DNA from: Acidaminococcus massiliensis
GTDB lineage: Bacteria > Bacillota > Negativicutes > Acidaminococcales > Acidaminococcaceae
Length of the DNA stretch: 64,000 nucleotides
Assembly (NCBI RefSeq): GCF_900095825.1
Contig: NZ_LT608315.1
Location: 1,476,311 to 1,540,310, forward strand
Reading direction: 5' to 3'
A program made the translations under genes and the position numbers. The notes below the pieces were generated by a model that was given only the letters and a program-made list of their open reading frames with translations, had not been told where the DNA came from and searched no databases. Below are positions 16,331 to 24,512 of this stretch, in pieces (positions within the stretch are counted from its first letter, which is position 1; each line of letters starts with the position of its first letter).

Positions 16331-17650
16331 GTGACAGAAGAAAAATATACAGCCCGTCTCCAGCGGTTCATCCAGTGCGCCACCGTCTCCAACGCCAATG
16401 TGGACCAGGTGGACTGGAGCCAGTTCGAGAAACTCCATGCAGCCTTCCGGGAATTCTATCCTCACATCTTCCGCCTGATGGAAGTGGACAAGGTGGGCCA
16501 GGCGGGTCTCCAGTTCTATTTGGAAGGAAGCGGCAGCGGGAAGAAACCCCTGCTGCTCATGGCCCATCAGGATGTGGTGGAAGTGGGGGACGGTCGCCAG
16601 TGGACCTTCGATCCTTTTGGAGGCGAAATCATCGACGGCTGCATCTGCGGCCGGGGCACCACCGACTGCAAGCACCTGCTGCTGGCGGAACTGGAAGCGG
16701 TGGAAACCCTGCTGGCAGAAGGCTGGCGGCCGTCTTACGACCTGTACCTGTCCCTGGGCTACAGCGAGGAAGTATACCTGGAAAATGATGTGGATGGAGC
16801 GGAAAAGCTCACCCGGCACCTGGAAGAGAAGGGCGTCCGGCTGGGCACCGTGGTAGACGAAGGGGGCGGTCTGTTCCCTTCGGGGAATCTCCTGGAAGCT
16901 CGGATTGGGCTGGCGGAAAAATCTCCGGTGAACTTTGAAATCTGGAAGGACTCTCCCGGAGGCCATTCCAGCCGACCCGGAAAAGGGACCGCTTTGGGGA
17001 CTTTAGCCAAAGCCATTGTGGCCATCGAAAGCCATCCGTTTCCCTACCGGCTCACCCCTCTGGCCAAAGCTCAGCTGGCGGGGATGGCCGCTCTGAAGGA
17101 GGGACGGACAAAGGAAATCTTCCTGGAACCGGAGGCACACTGGGAAGAACTGTGCCGGCTGGCCCAGGATGATCCGGCTCTGGATGCCCTGCTCCATACC
17201 ACCATCGCCTTTACTATGGCGGAAGCCAGCAAGCAGCCCAATGTACTGCCCAGCCATGCAGCTGCCCAGATGAGCATCCGGGTACTCCAGGGGGATACGG
17301 TGGAATCTTGTGAACGGTATTTCCGCCAGTTCCTGCCGGAAGGGGTGGAGATCCGCCATGTTTCCGGGAAGGATCCTCTCCCGGCCTCGGATCCGGAAAG
17401 CCATGGAGTGGAGGCGGCGGAACAGGCCCTGCAGGAACAGTACGGAAACCGGGTGCGGACCGTACCCTTCCTGATGCTGGGAGGCACCGACAGCCACTAT
17501 TATCGGCGGATCGCTGACAATGTGATGCTGTTCTCCGGCTATGTGGAGGATCCCCGCTGGGGAGCTGCCCACCAGGTAGACGAAAAGATTCCCGCCGACG
17601 CCCTGCAGGGCAGCGTGGAGTTCTTCAAGAGATTTTTGAAAAAGTATTGA
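16331..17650 (+). CDS. M20-family metallopeptidase
   Basis: A 439-residue zinc-dependent amidohydrolase of the M20/ArgE/DapE/CPG2 group, probably a dipeptidase or N-acyl-amino-acid hydrolase. The metal-binding sets are visible: MAHQDVVEV (about residues 77-85), GRGTTDCK (about 112-119), and YSEEV near 145 carrying the general-base glutamate pair. DSPGGHSSRPG is the dimerisation-domain histidine region, and GGTDSHYY near the C-terminus provides the last ligand histidine. It starts at GTG behind AAAGGAGAGG and follows metQ, so methionyl or N-acyl-methionine substrates are a reasonable but unproved guess. Confidence 0.88.
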   Translation: MTEEKYTARLQRFIQCATVSNANVDQVDWSQFEKLHAAFREFYPHIFRLMEVDKVGQAGLQFYLEGSGSGKKPLLLMAHQDVVEVGDGRQWTFDPFGGEIIDGCICGRGTTDCKHLLLAELEAVETLLAEGWRPSYDLYLSLGYSEEVYLENDVDGAEKLTRHLEEKGVRLGTVVDEGGGLFPSGNLLEARIGLAEKSPVNFEIWKDSPGGHSSRPGKGTALGTLAKAIVAIESHPFPYRLTPLAKAQLAGMAALKEGRTKEIFLEPEAHWEELCRLAQDDPALDALLHTTIAFTMAEASKQPNVLPSHAAAQMSIRVLQGDTVESCERYFRQFLPEGVEIRHVSGKDPLPASDPESHGVEAAEQALQEQYGNRVRTVPFLMLGGTDSHYYRRIADNVMLFSGYVEDPRWGAAHQVDEKIPADALQGSVEFFKRFLKKY

Positions 17651-17654
17651 GAAA

Positions 17655-17696
17655 AAGGGGGGCTGCTGCGGATCATGTGTAGCAGCCCCCCTTTAC
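17655..17696 (+). terminator. Intrinsic terminator
   Basis: GGGGGGCTGCTGC... pairs with ...GTAGCAGCCCCCC, then TTTA. Closes the metQ-M20 unit. Confidence 0.85.
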
Positions 17697-17709
17697 AAAG
17701 GAGCAAGCC

Positions 17710-18579
17710 ATGGAACTGCTTTACCAAGTGGATGGGGATCATGCCGGGTGCTGTGTGCGCCAGGCGGCACGGGGCCCTCTGCACCTTTCCGAAAAACTGT
17801 GGCGGAGGATCAAATGGAACGGAACCATCACTGTGAATGGGTCCTTGGTCAGGAGTCCCTCCCACAGGCTGGAAGCCGGGGACCGGCTGGTCCTCCGTTG
17901 GGAAGAAACGGCGGCGGTGATCCCGGTCCAGCTGCCCCTTTCCATTTTGTATGAAGATGAAGACCTGCTGGCTGTGGACAAACCGGCGGCCATGCTGATC
18001 CATCCTACCTGGGCAGGGGCACGGGATACCCTGGTCCAGGCAGTGGGAGGCTATTTCCGCAGGACGGGACAGGCCTGCGGCATCCATCCCCTGTACCGGC
18101 TGGACCGGGACACCACCGGCATCCTGCTGGTGGCTAAATCTGCCTTCGCCAAACATGCCCTGACCAAGAGTCACAGCCAGATTTACCGGGAATATCTGGC
18201 CATCTGTGAAGGCCATCTGGAATATCACCAGGGCCGGATTGCTCACCCTATCGGACGGGCGGAAGAAGGTGTGGATCGGTGGACCGTGCGTCCCGACGGC
18301 CGGCCTGCGGTAACGGACTATGAAATCCTGGCAGAAGGGGAGGAGTATACGGTGCTCCGGATCCATCTCCTCACCGGCCGTACCCACCAGATCCGGGTCC
18401 ATTTCGCCCACGAAGGGCATCCTCTTTTGGGAGATCCTTTGTATGGGAAAACCCACCCCATCCTGCAGCGTCAAGCTCTCCACGCCTGGACCGTCCGGTT
18501 CTGCCATCCCCGGACTGGAAAAGAACTGTTTCTCCAGGCACCGGTGCCGGGGGATATGAGAAAAGGGGCTGTGAAATAA
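17710..18579 (+). CDS. RluA-family pseudouridine synthase
   Basis: Converts uridine to pseudouridine in rRNA or tRNA. The 289-residue protein has an N-terminal S4-like part (VNGSLVRSPSHRLEAGDRL), the catalytic motif HPLYRLDRDTTGILL with the essential aspartate in RLDRDT near residue 136, and the C-terminal LTGRTHQIRVH motif. ATG is behind AAAGGAG. The C-terminal codons run into AAAAGGGGCTGTGAAA, the start of a terminator-like repeat whose partner arm was moved away by the insertion element. Target base cannot be predicted. Confidence 0.92.
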   Translation: MELLYQVDGDHAGCCVRQAARGPLHLSEKLWRRIKWNGTITVNGSLVRSPSHRLEAGDRLVLRWEETAAVIPVQLPLSILYEDEDLLAVDKPAAMLIHPTWAGARDTLVQAVGGYFRRTGQACGIHPLYRLDRDTTGILLVAKSAFAKHALTKSHSQIYREYLAICEGHLEYHQGRIAHPIGRAEEGVDRWTVRPDGRPAVTDYEILAEGEEYTVLRIHLLTGRTHQIRVHFAHEGHPLLGDPLYGKTHPILQRQALHAWTVRFCHPRTGKELFLQAPVPGDMRKGAVK

Positions 18580-18686
18580 TAGCTCCATGAAAACGAAAAG
18601 GAGAGGCTATGAAGAAATGGATTTTGATGTGACCCCAAAAAGTTAGACCTTAGTAACGAGATGGTTTTTACTGTCTCGTTACTTTT

Positions 18687-19532
18687 TTATGCTGCCAGCA
18701 AAGAAAGCCTGTATTGAACAGGACTTTTCCAGCCCAGTTTTTCCTTGATCCTTTGTTCGTTATAGTATTTGATGTATCGTTCGATAGCGGCTTTTAGTTC
18801 TTCGTAGCTGTAGTAGATCACTCCATAATACATTTCCTGTTTCATTAAGCCGAAAAAGTTTTCCATTACAGCGTTATCATGACAGTTACCCTTTCGAGAC
18901 ATGCTCTGAAAAATTCGTTCTTTTTTTAGTTTCCTGGTATAGGCCTTCATTTGGTATGCCCAGCCCTGATCGGAGTGAAACGTTCTTCGATATGGACAAT
19001 CAGCAGTAATTTCGATTGCTTCAGCTTGAGCTTCCAGTATGCTTTCAGCCGAAGGACGTTTGGCTATTCCATAGCTGATGATTTCATCATCGAACATGTC
19101 CAGGAAAGGATCCAGATAAAGCTTGTGCAGGGTCAGATGTCCCTGTGTATCTACTTCATAATATTTGAATTCTGAAGTATCGGTCGTAATCTTCTGATGT
19201 GGGATATTCGTCTCAAAACGACGATGTATTCTATTCGGAGCAATGGTCCCTACCTTACCCTTATAGGAACTGTATTTACGGCTTTTCCGGGTAAAGGATG
19301 TTACCTGAAGGCTCAGTTTCTGCATGATACGTTGAACTTTCTTCTTGTTCACGCAAATCCCTTGATTCTTCAGCTCACCGGTCATGCGCCGATATCCATA
19401 ATCTTTATGCTGGCTGCGGATTTCCTGTATTTTGTCCTCTACTTCCTGGTCTGGATTCACGCGGTCAAACCGTTTCTGCCAGTACATATAGGTCGCTTTG
19501 GGCATTTGAGTATAGGAGAGAAGGTCTTTCAA
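18687..19532 (-). CDS. IS3-family transposase OrfB (DDE integrase)
   Basis: The 281-residue catalytic subunit. An HTH_21-type segment (HKDYGYRRMTGEL) is followed by the rve integrase core: first aspartate in ITTDTSEF, second in the LDPFLDMFDDEIISYG region, and the glutamate in VMENFFGLMKQE. FHSDQGWAYQ is the usual FHSDqG motif. Its start overlaps the orfA stop by four bases, so expression is by coupling or frameshifting. The sequence is full length with no internal stop. Confidence 0.93.
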   Translation of the reverse strand: MKDLLSYTQMPKATYMYWQKRFDRVNPDQEVEDKIQEIRSQHKDYGYRRMTGELKNQGICVNKKKVQRIMQKLSLQVTSFTRKSRKYSSYKGKVGTIAPNRIHRRFETNIPHQKITTDTSEFKYYEVDTQGHLTLHKLYLDPFLDMFDDEIISYGIAKRPSAESILEAQAEAIEITADCPYRRTFHSDQGWAYQMKAYTRKLKKERIFQSMSRKGNCHDNAVMENFFGLMKQEMYYGVIYYSYEELKAAIERYIKYYNEQRIKEKLGWKSPVQYRLSLLAA

Positions 19533-20107
19533 TTTGAATGATCTTCGGAGACTGGAGATGATTTTCGCAACTCTCTCATTTTTGCTTCGTCCTCTAAACG
19601 CAGTCTCCTCAGTTCTTTTAAAAAAGCATTCTCTATACGGAGTTTAAGATTTTCATCCTCTAACTCCTTGACATGTTCCACACTGATGTCGACCATCGGC
19701 TGCTGAACCTGGGTATCTGTTTTTTTGGTTTGAGATTTGTTCAAAGTTCTCTTCCTGCCTTTTTTATGTGACCGTAAAGCATCTGGTCCCGCAATTCTAA
19801 ATTCATTGACCCATCTGGCAATCATTGATGGGTTGTTGATCCCTACTTGAATTGCTAGTTCCTGATATGAGATTTCATTTGTTAAGTAAGACTCTACCAC
19901 AGAAAGTTTTTCTTTGAAAGAGTATATTTTTTGAGAGCGGGATCTTTTCAGTCCATCATCACCAAATGCCTTGTAAGCAGCAACCCACTTTAGCAGCTGG
20001 CTGCTACTTGCCATCCCATATTTACGTGAAATAGAAATACACCCTTCGTCACTGTTCAAATATTCCAGTACTATTTTTTTCTTAAATTCATAGCTGTGTT
20101 TTGCCAT
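19529..20107 (-). CDS. IS3-family transposase OrfA (helix-turn-helix)
   Basis: A 192-residue DNA-binding subunit with two helix-turn-helix segments: CISISRKYGMASSSQLLKW and ISYQELAIQVGINNPSMIARW. A Lys/Arg-rich linker and a C-terminal coiled coil (EHVKELEDENLKLRIENAF) follow, as in IS150 InsJ-type proteins that pair with InsK. It is read leftward from just inside the right inverted repeat. Confidence 0.92.
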   Translation of the reverse strand: MAKHSYEFKKKIVLEYLNSDEGCISISRKYGMASSSQLLKWVAAYKAFGDDGLKRSRSQKIYSFKEKLSVVESYLTNEISYQELAIQVGINNPSMIARWVNEFRIAGPDALRSHKKGRKRTLNKSQTKKTDTQVQQPMVDISVEHVKELEDENLKLRIENAFLKELRRLRLEDEAKMRELRKSSPVSEDHSN

Positions 20108-20183
20108 AAAAAACTGACCCCCAATTGTTAGATTTTTGGTCTAACAATTGGGGGTCAGCTCATTTCTCATTTCTTCACAGCCT

Positions 20184-20864
20184 CTATTTTATCTTTACCG
20201 GTACTTCTTTCCCGATCCATAGGGAATCAGGGGTTACTTGGCAGTCATAGGCCAGGAGATGGACGCCGGCCTCTTGGGCGTCCAGGAGAGCTTGGCCGAA
20301 ATCCGGATCTGTTTTCCAGTTGGGTTCGAAATGGTCCACGTTTTCCATCTGGATCACCAGGAACACATAGGCTCCGTATCCTTCCCGGCCGGCTCGGATC
20401 AGTTCGTGGAGGTGCTTGGCCCCCCGGGCGGTAGGGGCATCGGGGAAGCGGACCACCCCATTTTCTTCCAAGGTAACGCCCTTGACTTCCAGGAAGGCTT
20501 TCCGGCTGCCCTGTTCCAGATAGAAGTCGAAGCGGGACTGGTCATACCGGTATTCCGGCTGGATCCGGGTCAGACCGGGGAGACCGCCCTGTTCCAGCCA
20601 TTCTTGGACCACTTTGTTGGGGGCTTGGGAATCCATGTTGATCAGCCGGGTCCCTTTTTCCACGGCCACCAGGTCATACTTGGTCTTCCGTTTGGGATTT
20701 CCGCTGGCTGTCAGGTAGACCCTGGCCCCGGGGACCAGCAGTTCCCGGCAGCGGCCGGTATTCTTCACATGGCAGGTTTCTTCCCGGCCACCGATCTCCA
20801 CCTGGGCGATGAATCGATTGGGCCGGGCCAGGAACCGGCCGGATGTAATGTTGGGATAGTGCAT
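20184..20864 (-). CDS. sfsA: SfsA-family DNA/RNA nuclease
   Basis: SfsA proteins combine an N-terminal OB-like domain with a C-terminal PD-(D/E)xK nuclease fold; E. coli SfsA was first noted for sugar fermentation stimulation. Conserved family segments are CHVKNTGRCRELLVPGARVYL, YDQSRFDFYLEQ, FLEVKGVTLEENG (the D-ExK site) and FPDAPTARGAKHL. The ATG before HYPNITSGRFLARPNRF matches the usual N-terminus; a GTG at 20909, overlapping the upstream gene, would add 15 residues. It lies downstream of the MBL hydrolase in a probable two-gene operon, with the IS just beyond its 3' end. Confidence 0.92.
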   Translation of the reverse strand: MHYPNITSGRFLARPNRFIAQVEIGGREETCHVKNTGRCRELLVPGARVYLTASGNPKRKTKYDLVAVEKGTRLINMDSQAPNKVVQEWLEQGGLPGLTRIQPEYRYDQSRFDFYLEQGSRKAFLEVKGVTLEENGVVRFPDAPTARGAKHLHELIRAGREGYGAYVFLVIQMENVDHFEPNWKTDPDFGQALLDAQEAGVHLLAYDCQVTPDSLWIGKEVPVKIK

Positions 20865-20890
20865 AGGGTATTGAGGAGTCCTTTCTTTTT

Positions 20891-21691
20891 TTACCACACT
20901 TTCAGGCACTCCAGGTCGTTGGGGATGAACAGATTCCCCTTGTAATATGTTTTCCCTTCGGCGGTGTAGAGGGCCTTCCGCTGGGGAAGGCAGGTGTCTT
21001 CCGTGTGGTACAGGATCAGATTGGGGACCTGGAGCCGGTCCCCATTTTCACAGGCTTCCCGGACCGTGGAGTGATGCTTTTCGTAGGGACGGAACCGTTC
21101 CCGGTCCCGGTAGAGACAGAAGGCCTCGTGGAGCAGCCACTGGCTCCCGGCCAGCCGGGTGAAATTGGCGTCGTTCAGAGGTTCATCCCCGCAGCAGCCC
21201 AGCTTGTGCCCATTGCTTTCCAGAGTATAGCCGAACTGCCGGGCCTTGGTGGAATGGATGTCGAAAAAGGTCACATCCCAGCCACGGATCTTCAGGGTCT
21301 CCCCGTCTTCCACCGGGATGAAATGGAGCCGGGTATCCAGGAATCCCAGATCCCCTGGATCCAGCAGCAGAGCTGCCGTGGAGCGGAGCAGATGGATCAC
21401 TTCCTCATGGCCATAGATCCGGGCTTCCCCCACATAAGTCCCCCGTTTCATAGCCTTGACGATCATCCGTATGAGCCAGAACACCCCCAATACATGGTCC
21501 ATGTGTCGGTGGGTCACAAAGATGTCCTTGATCTTCTGCCAGGGGAGACGGGCCCGCTGGAGCTGCCGCAGGATCCCGTTGCCCCCGCCCCCGTCCACCA
21601 GAAGGTACCGTTCATTCTGCCGCAGGACGTAGCAGGTGTTGTAGCAGCGGGTGGAGATGGCATGCCCCGTGCCCAAAAAAAGAATTTCCAT
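20891..21691 (-). CDS. MBL-fold metallo-hydrolase, RNase Z-like
   Basis: A 266-residue metallo-beta-lactamase-fold protein. It begins MEILFLGTGHA as RNase Z-type proteins do, carries the zinc motif THRHMDH near residue 62, and has CCGDEPL and HEAFC segments for later ligands. KHHST resembles the third RNase Z histidine motif. It lacks the long exosite expected of a typical RNase Z, so a small-molecule phosphodiesterase or other hydrolase is as likely. Its 3' end touches the sfsA start region, suggesting an operon. Confidence 0.85.
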   Translation of the reverse strand: MEILFLGTGHAISTRCYNTCYVLRQNERYLLVDGGGGNGILRQLQRARLPWQKIKDIFVTHRHMDHVLGVFWLIRMIVKAMKRGTYVGEARIYGHEEVIHLLRSTAALLLDPGDLGFLDTRLHFIPVEDGETLKIRGWDVTFFDIHSTKARQFGYTLESNGHKLGCCGDEPLNDANFTRLAGSQWLLHEAFCLYRDRERFRPYEKHHSTVREACENGDRLQVPNLILYHTEDTCLPQRKALYTAEGKTYYKGNLFIPNDLECLKVW

Positions 21692-21762
21692 AAATCGCTT
21701 TTCCTTCCGTAGAGTTGTCTATAGTATACCCTATGGAACCAGTAGAAGAAAAGAGGGCGGGG

Positions 21763-21813
21763 AAAAATGAAGCCGTGAAAGAATAGCTTTTCATTTTTTT
21801 ACAGCCTCATTTT
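21763..21813. terminator. Hairpin terminator at the 3' end of the LysR gene
   Basis: AAAAATGAAGCCGTGAAAGA and TTTTTTTACAGCCTCATTTTT are complementary with few mismatches. Read leftward it overlaps the last LysR codons and ends the LysR transcript. It is the GGCTGTGAAAA family in the other orientation. Confidence 0.75.
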
Positions 21814-22669
21814 TCACAAAGGCCAGGAATTTTCCTAAGGCTGGATGAGTCCGGGGATCCTGGAGCCACACCAGGTTGATGCTGGCCGCGGGGACCCCTT
21901 GGAGGGGAATGGCTGCCAGCTCCTTTTCCACTTGGGCGAATTCTTCAGAAAGGAACCCTACCCCGGCACCGGAGCGGATATAGGATAGGATGGTGAACAC
22001 CTGGCTGGTCTGGTGGAGAATCTGGGGTTCCGTCCGGGCTTGGGCGAAGAGCCGGCGGAGGTAGCGGGTCTGGCCGAAGGTATCCGGGAATAGCACCAGG
22101 GGCTGGTCGGCCAAGTCCTGGAAGGATACTTCCTTTTTCTGGGCCAGGGGATTCTCCGGAGCGGTGAACAGTTCCAGCCGGCTCTTTTTCAGCACTCGGC
22201 AGTGGTAAGGAGGCAGGGGCAGATGGTTGGTGACGCACAGGATCAGGTCCAGTTCCTGACGGTCCAGGAGGCCGTAGAGTACACTGGCGGTATCTTCTAC
22301 CGTCCGGAGCTGGAAATAGGGATGGGCTGCCAAAAATTCCCGGTGGAGCTGGGGAAAGATGGTATTCCCGCACATGGGGACAACTCCGATCCGCAGGATC
22401 TGCCGGCCGGTCTTTAGGGAAGCTGCCAGTTTTTCTAGTTCCTCGCTTTCTTTCAGCCAGCGCTGGCAGCCTTCCCACAACTTCCGGCCTTCTGGGGTCA
22501 AAGAAATGGTGCTGTGCTGCCGTTCGAACAGGGCCACCCCGCAGTCCTGTTCCAGTTCTTTGATGGCTTTGGAGACGGCGGGCTGGGAGATGTGCAGTTT
22601 TTCTGCCGCCCGGGAGAACGTCCCCCACTGGCAGACCGCAGCAAATGTGGGGATCAGGGATAGACGCAT
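21791..22669 (-). CDS. LysR-family transcriptional regulator (MleR-like position)
   Basis: A 292-residue LysR regulator: N-terminal winged HTH (FSRAAEKLHISQPAVSKAIKELE) and C-terminal periplasmic-binding-like effector domain. The second of two nearby ATGs is preferred because of its distance from GAAAGGCGG. It is divergent from the malolactic-type enzyme gene, the arrangement of mleR-mleS in lactic acid bacteria, so it probably controls that gene in response to a dicarboxylate. A palindrome in the shared promoter region is a likely operator. Confidence 0.9.
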   Translation of the reverse strand: MRLSLIPTFAAVCQWGTFSRAAEKLHISQPAVSKAIKELEQDCGVALFERQHSTISLTPEGRKLWEGCQRWLKESEELEKLAASLKTGRQILRIGVVPMCGNTIFPQLHREFLAAHPYFQLRTVEDTASVLYGLLDRQELDLILCVTNHLPLPPYHCRVLKKSRLELFTAPENPLAQKKEVSFQDLADQPLVLFPDTFGQTRYLRRLFAQARTEPQILHQTSQVFTILSYIRSGAGVGFLSEEFAQVEKELAAIPLQGVPAASINLVWLQDPRTHPALGKFLAFVKNEAVKK

Positions 22670-22691
22670 GGACATCCGCCTTTCTTAAAAT

Positions 22692-22706
22692 ATAACCTAC
22701 AGTTAT
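22692..22706. promoter_or_regulatory. Candidate LysR operator
   Basis: ATAAC-CTACA-GTTAT is a perfect 5-base inverted repeat around five bases, containing a T-N11-A pattern, in the 119-bp divergent intergenic region. Confidence 0.5.
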
Positions 22707-22788
22707 GTAAAACAACAAATTGATAGTTCACAAAGTTATCCTAATAGAGTATAACAGGAGCATCAGAAAAAAGAAAGGTGCGATACAG

Positions 22789-24414
22789 ATGAAAAAAGGC
22801 TATGCACGGATTAATGATCCCTTTTTGAATAAAGGTACGGCATTTACGGAAGAGGAACGGGAACAATTCGGCTTGGTGGGAATCCTGCCTCCTGTGGTCC
22901 AGACGCTCCAGGAACAGGTGGACCAGGCGTATGGGAATGTCCGGAACAGGGAAGGGGTCAGCGCCAAACGCCATTACCTCATGAACCTTTTCAGCCGGAA
23001 CCGGACCCTGTTCTATGCCCTATTCCAGCAGCATGTGAAGGAATTCATGCCCATTGTGTACGATCCGGGGATTGCGGAAAGCATCCGGAACTACAGTGAT
23101 TTCTTCGTGACGCCCCAGAATGCGGTGTACCTTTCCATCGACCGGCAGGACCAGTTGGAACAGGCTCTGGTGAACGGAGCGGAAGGTCGCCGGATCCGGC
23201 TCATGGTGGTCACTGACGGGGAAGCCATCCTTGGCATCGGAGACTGGGGAACCAACGGGGTCAGCATCTCCACCGGGAAGCTGATGGTCTATACGGCGGC
23301 AGCCGGCATCGATCCCTCCCAGGTGCTGCCCGTGGTGCTGGACGCCGGGACCAATCGGCAGAGCCTGCTGGAAGATCCCCTCTATTTGGGGGTGCGCCAC
23401 AGCCGGGTGAAAGGGGAAAAGTACCTGGCCTTCGTGGACCGGTTCGTAGCCACGGCGGAGCGGCTCTTCCCGGGGCTGTACCTCCATTTCGAAGATTTCG
23501 GCCGGGACCATGCGGCTCAACTGCTGGATAAATACAAAAACGCCCATCCCGTGTTCAATGACGATATCGAAGGGACGGGGATCATTACTTTGGCTGGGAT
23601 CCTGGGAGGCCTGGCCATTACGGGAGAAAAGCTCCGGGACCAGAAATACCTGTGCTTCGGAGCAGGGACGGCCGGCTGCGGCATCGTCCGGCGGATCTAT
23701 CTGGAAATGCAGGAACAAGGGCTGACCGCGGAAGAAGCCCGGCAGAGATTCTACCTGGTGGACAAGCAGGGCCTGCTCTTTGACGATATGGAAGACCTGA
23801 CACCGGAACAGAAGCCCTTTGCCCGGAAGCGGGAGGAGTTTGCTCCTGGGGCCCGGCTGGACACTCTGGAAAAAGCAGCGGCCGCCATCCATCCCACCAT
23901 CCTGGTGGGGACCTCCACCTGTGCCGGCGCCTTTACAGAATCCATCGTCCGAGAAATGGCTTCCCACTGCATCCGTCCCATGATCTTCCCCTTGAGCAAT
24001 CCCACGGAACTGGCAGAAGCCAAAGCCTCTGACTTGATCCGTTGGACGGAAGGGCGGGCCCTGGTAGCCACCGGGATCCCCTCGGAACCGGTGGAATATA
24101 ATGGTGTCTCTTACGCCATCGGCCAGGCCAACAATGCCCTGATCTATCCGGGGCTGGGGTTGGGGGTCATTGCCAGCCAGGCCCGGCTCCTCACCGACGG
24201 GATGATTTCTGCCGCCGCCCATTCCTTGGGGGGCATCGTGGATCCGGCCCAGCCCGGTGCTGCCGTCCTGCCGCCGGTTTCTCGGCTCATGGATTTTTCC
24301 GAAACGGTGGCCGCTGCGGTGGCAGGAGAAGCTCGGAAGGAAGGCCTGGCCGGGAAGGAATTTTCCGATCCCCAGACGCTGGTCCGGTCCGCCAAATGGA
24401 CACCGGTCTACTGA
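22789..24414 (+). CDS. mleS: Malolactic/NAD-malic enzyme family protein, closest to MleS
   Basis: Decarboxylates L-malate to lactate (malolactic enzyme) or pyruvate (malic enzyme). At 541 residues it has the MleS length. Recall of Lactococcus MleS shows extended agreement: [67 protein letters not shown] and [14 protein letters not shown]. The NAD-binding [11 protein letters not shown] motif is intact. ATG after AAGAAAGG is used; an earlier ATG would add 23 unlike residues. The divergent LysR gene and the following dicarboxylate transporter support malate utilisation. Malolactic versus malic activity cannot be separated by eye. Confidence 0.88.
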   Translation: MKKGYARINDPFLNKGTAFTEEEREQFGLVGILPPVVQTLQEQVDQAYGNVRNREGVSAKRHYLMNLFSRNRTLFYALFQQHVKEFMPIVYDPGIAESIRNYSDFFVTPQNAVYLSIDRQDQLEQALVNGAEGRRIRLMVVTDGEAILGIGDWGTNGVSISTGKLMVYTAAAGIDPSQVLPVVLDAGTNRQSLLEDPLYLGVRHSRVKGEKYLAFVDRFVATAERLFPGLYLHFEDFGRDHAAQLLDKYKNAHPVFNDDIEGTGIITLAGILGGLAITGEKLRDQKYLCFGAGTAGCGIVRRIYLEMQEQGLTAEEARQRFYLVDKQGLLFDDMEDLTPEQKPFARKREEFAPGARLDTLEKAAAAIHPTILVGTSTCAGAFTESIVREMASHCIRPMIFPLSNPTELAEAKASDLIRWTEGRALVATGIPSEPVEYNGVSYAIGQANNALIYPGLGLGVIASQARLLTDGMISAAAHSLGGIVDPAQPGAAVLPPVSRLMDFSETVAAAVAGEARKEGLAGKEFSDPQTLVRSAKWTPVY

Positions 24415-24512
24415 GCACCGGAAAAGTTTCCAATTTTTTCTTTTTCCGAACAATTTAAATGAGGTACAATAAAAAAATCTGATGAAATTCTAAAGAAAGA
24501 AGGATGTATCTC

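Larger units (their letters stand above)
18630..20157 (-). mobile_element. IS3-family (IS150-like) insertion sequence, 1528 bp
   Basis: The outer ends are inverted repeats: left TGACCCCAAAAAGTTAGACC and, on the opposite strand, right TGACCCCCAATTGTTAGACC. Inside are overlapping orfA and orfB transcribed leftward. Base composition is visibly more AT-rich than the flanks. No clear 3-5 bp target duplication is seen (ATG on the left, GCT on the right). Just inside the right end, TTGTTAGAtttttggTCTAACAA forms a hairpin. Both genes look intact, so the element may be active. Confidence 0.9.
18602..20185 (+). terminator. Terminator hairpin split by the insertion element
   Basis: AGAGGCTATGAAGAAATG (18602-18619) is complementary, with one mismatch, to CATTTCTTCACAGCCTCT (20168-20185), and the latter is followed by ATTTTATCTTT. 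The IS occupies what would be the loop. An alternative left arm is GGGGCTGTGAAAT at 18564-18576. The pair matches the GGGGCTGTGAAAA terminator family seen elsewhere. Confidence 0.65.

Noticed and set aside
18630-20157. Target-site duplication flanking the IS
   Set aside because: The bases next to the two inverted repeats do not match (ATG versus GCT); none claimed.
24415-24500. Terminator between the malolactic-type enzyme and the DASS gene
   Set aside because: Only a weak CGGAAAA/TTTTCCG pairing is visible and no T tract in the right place; the genes may be co-transcribed.
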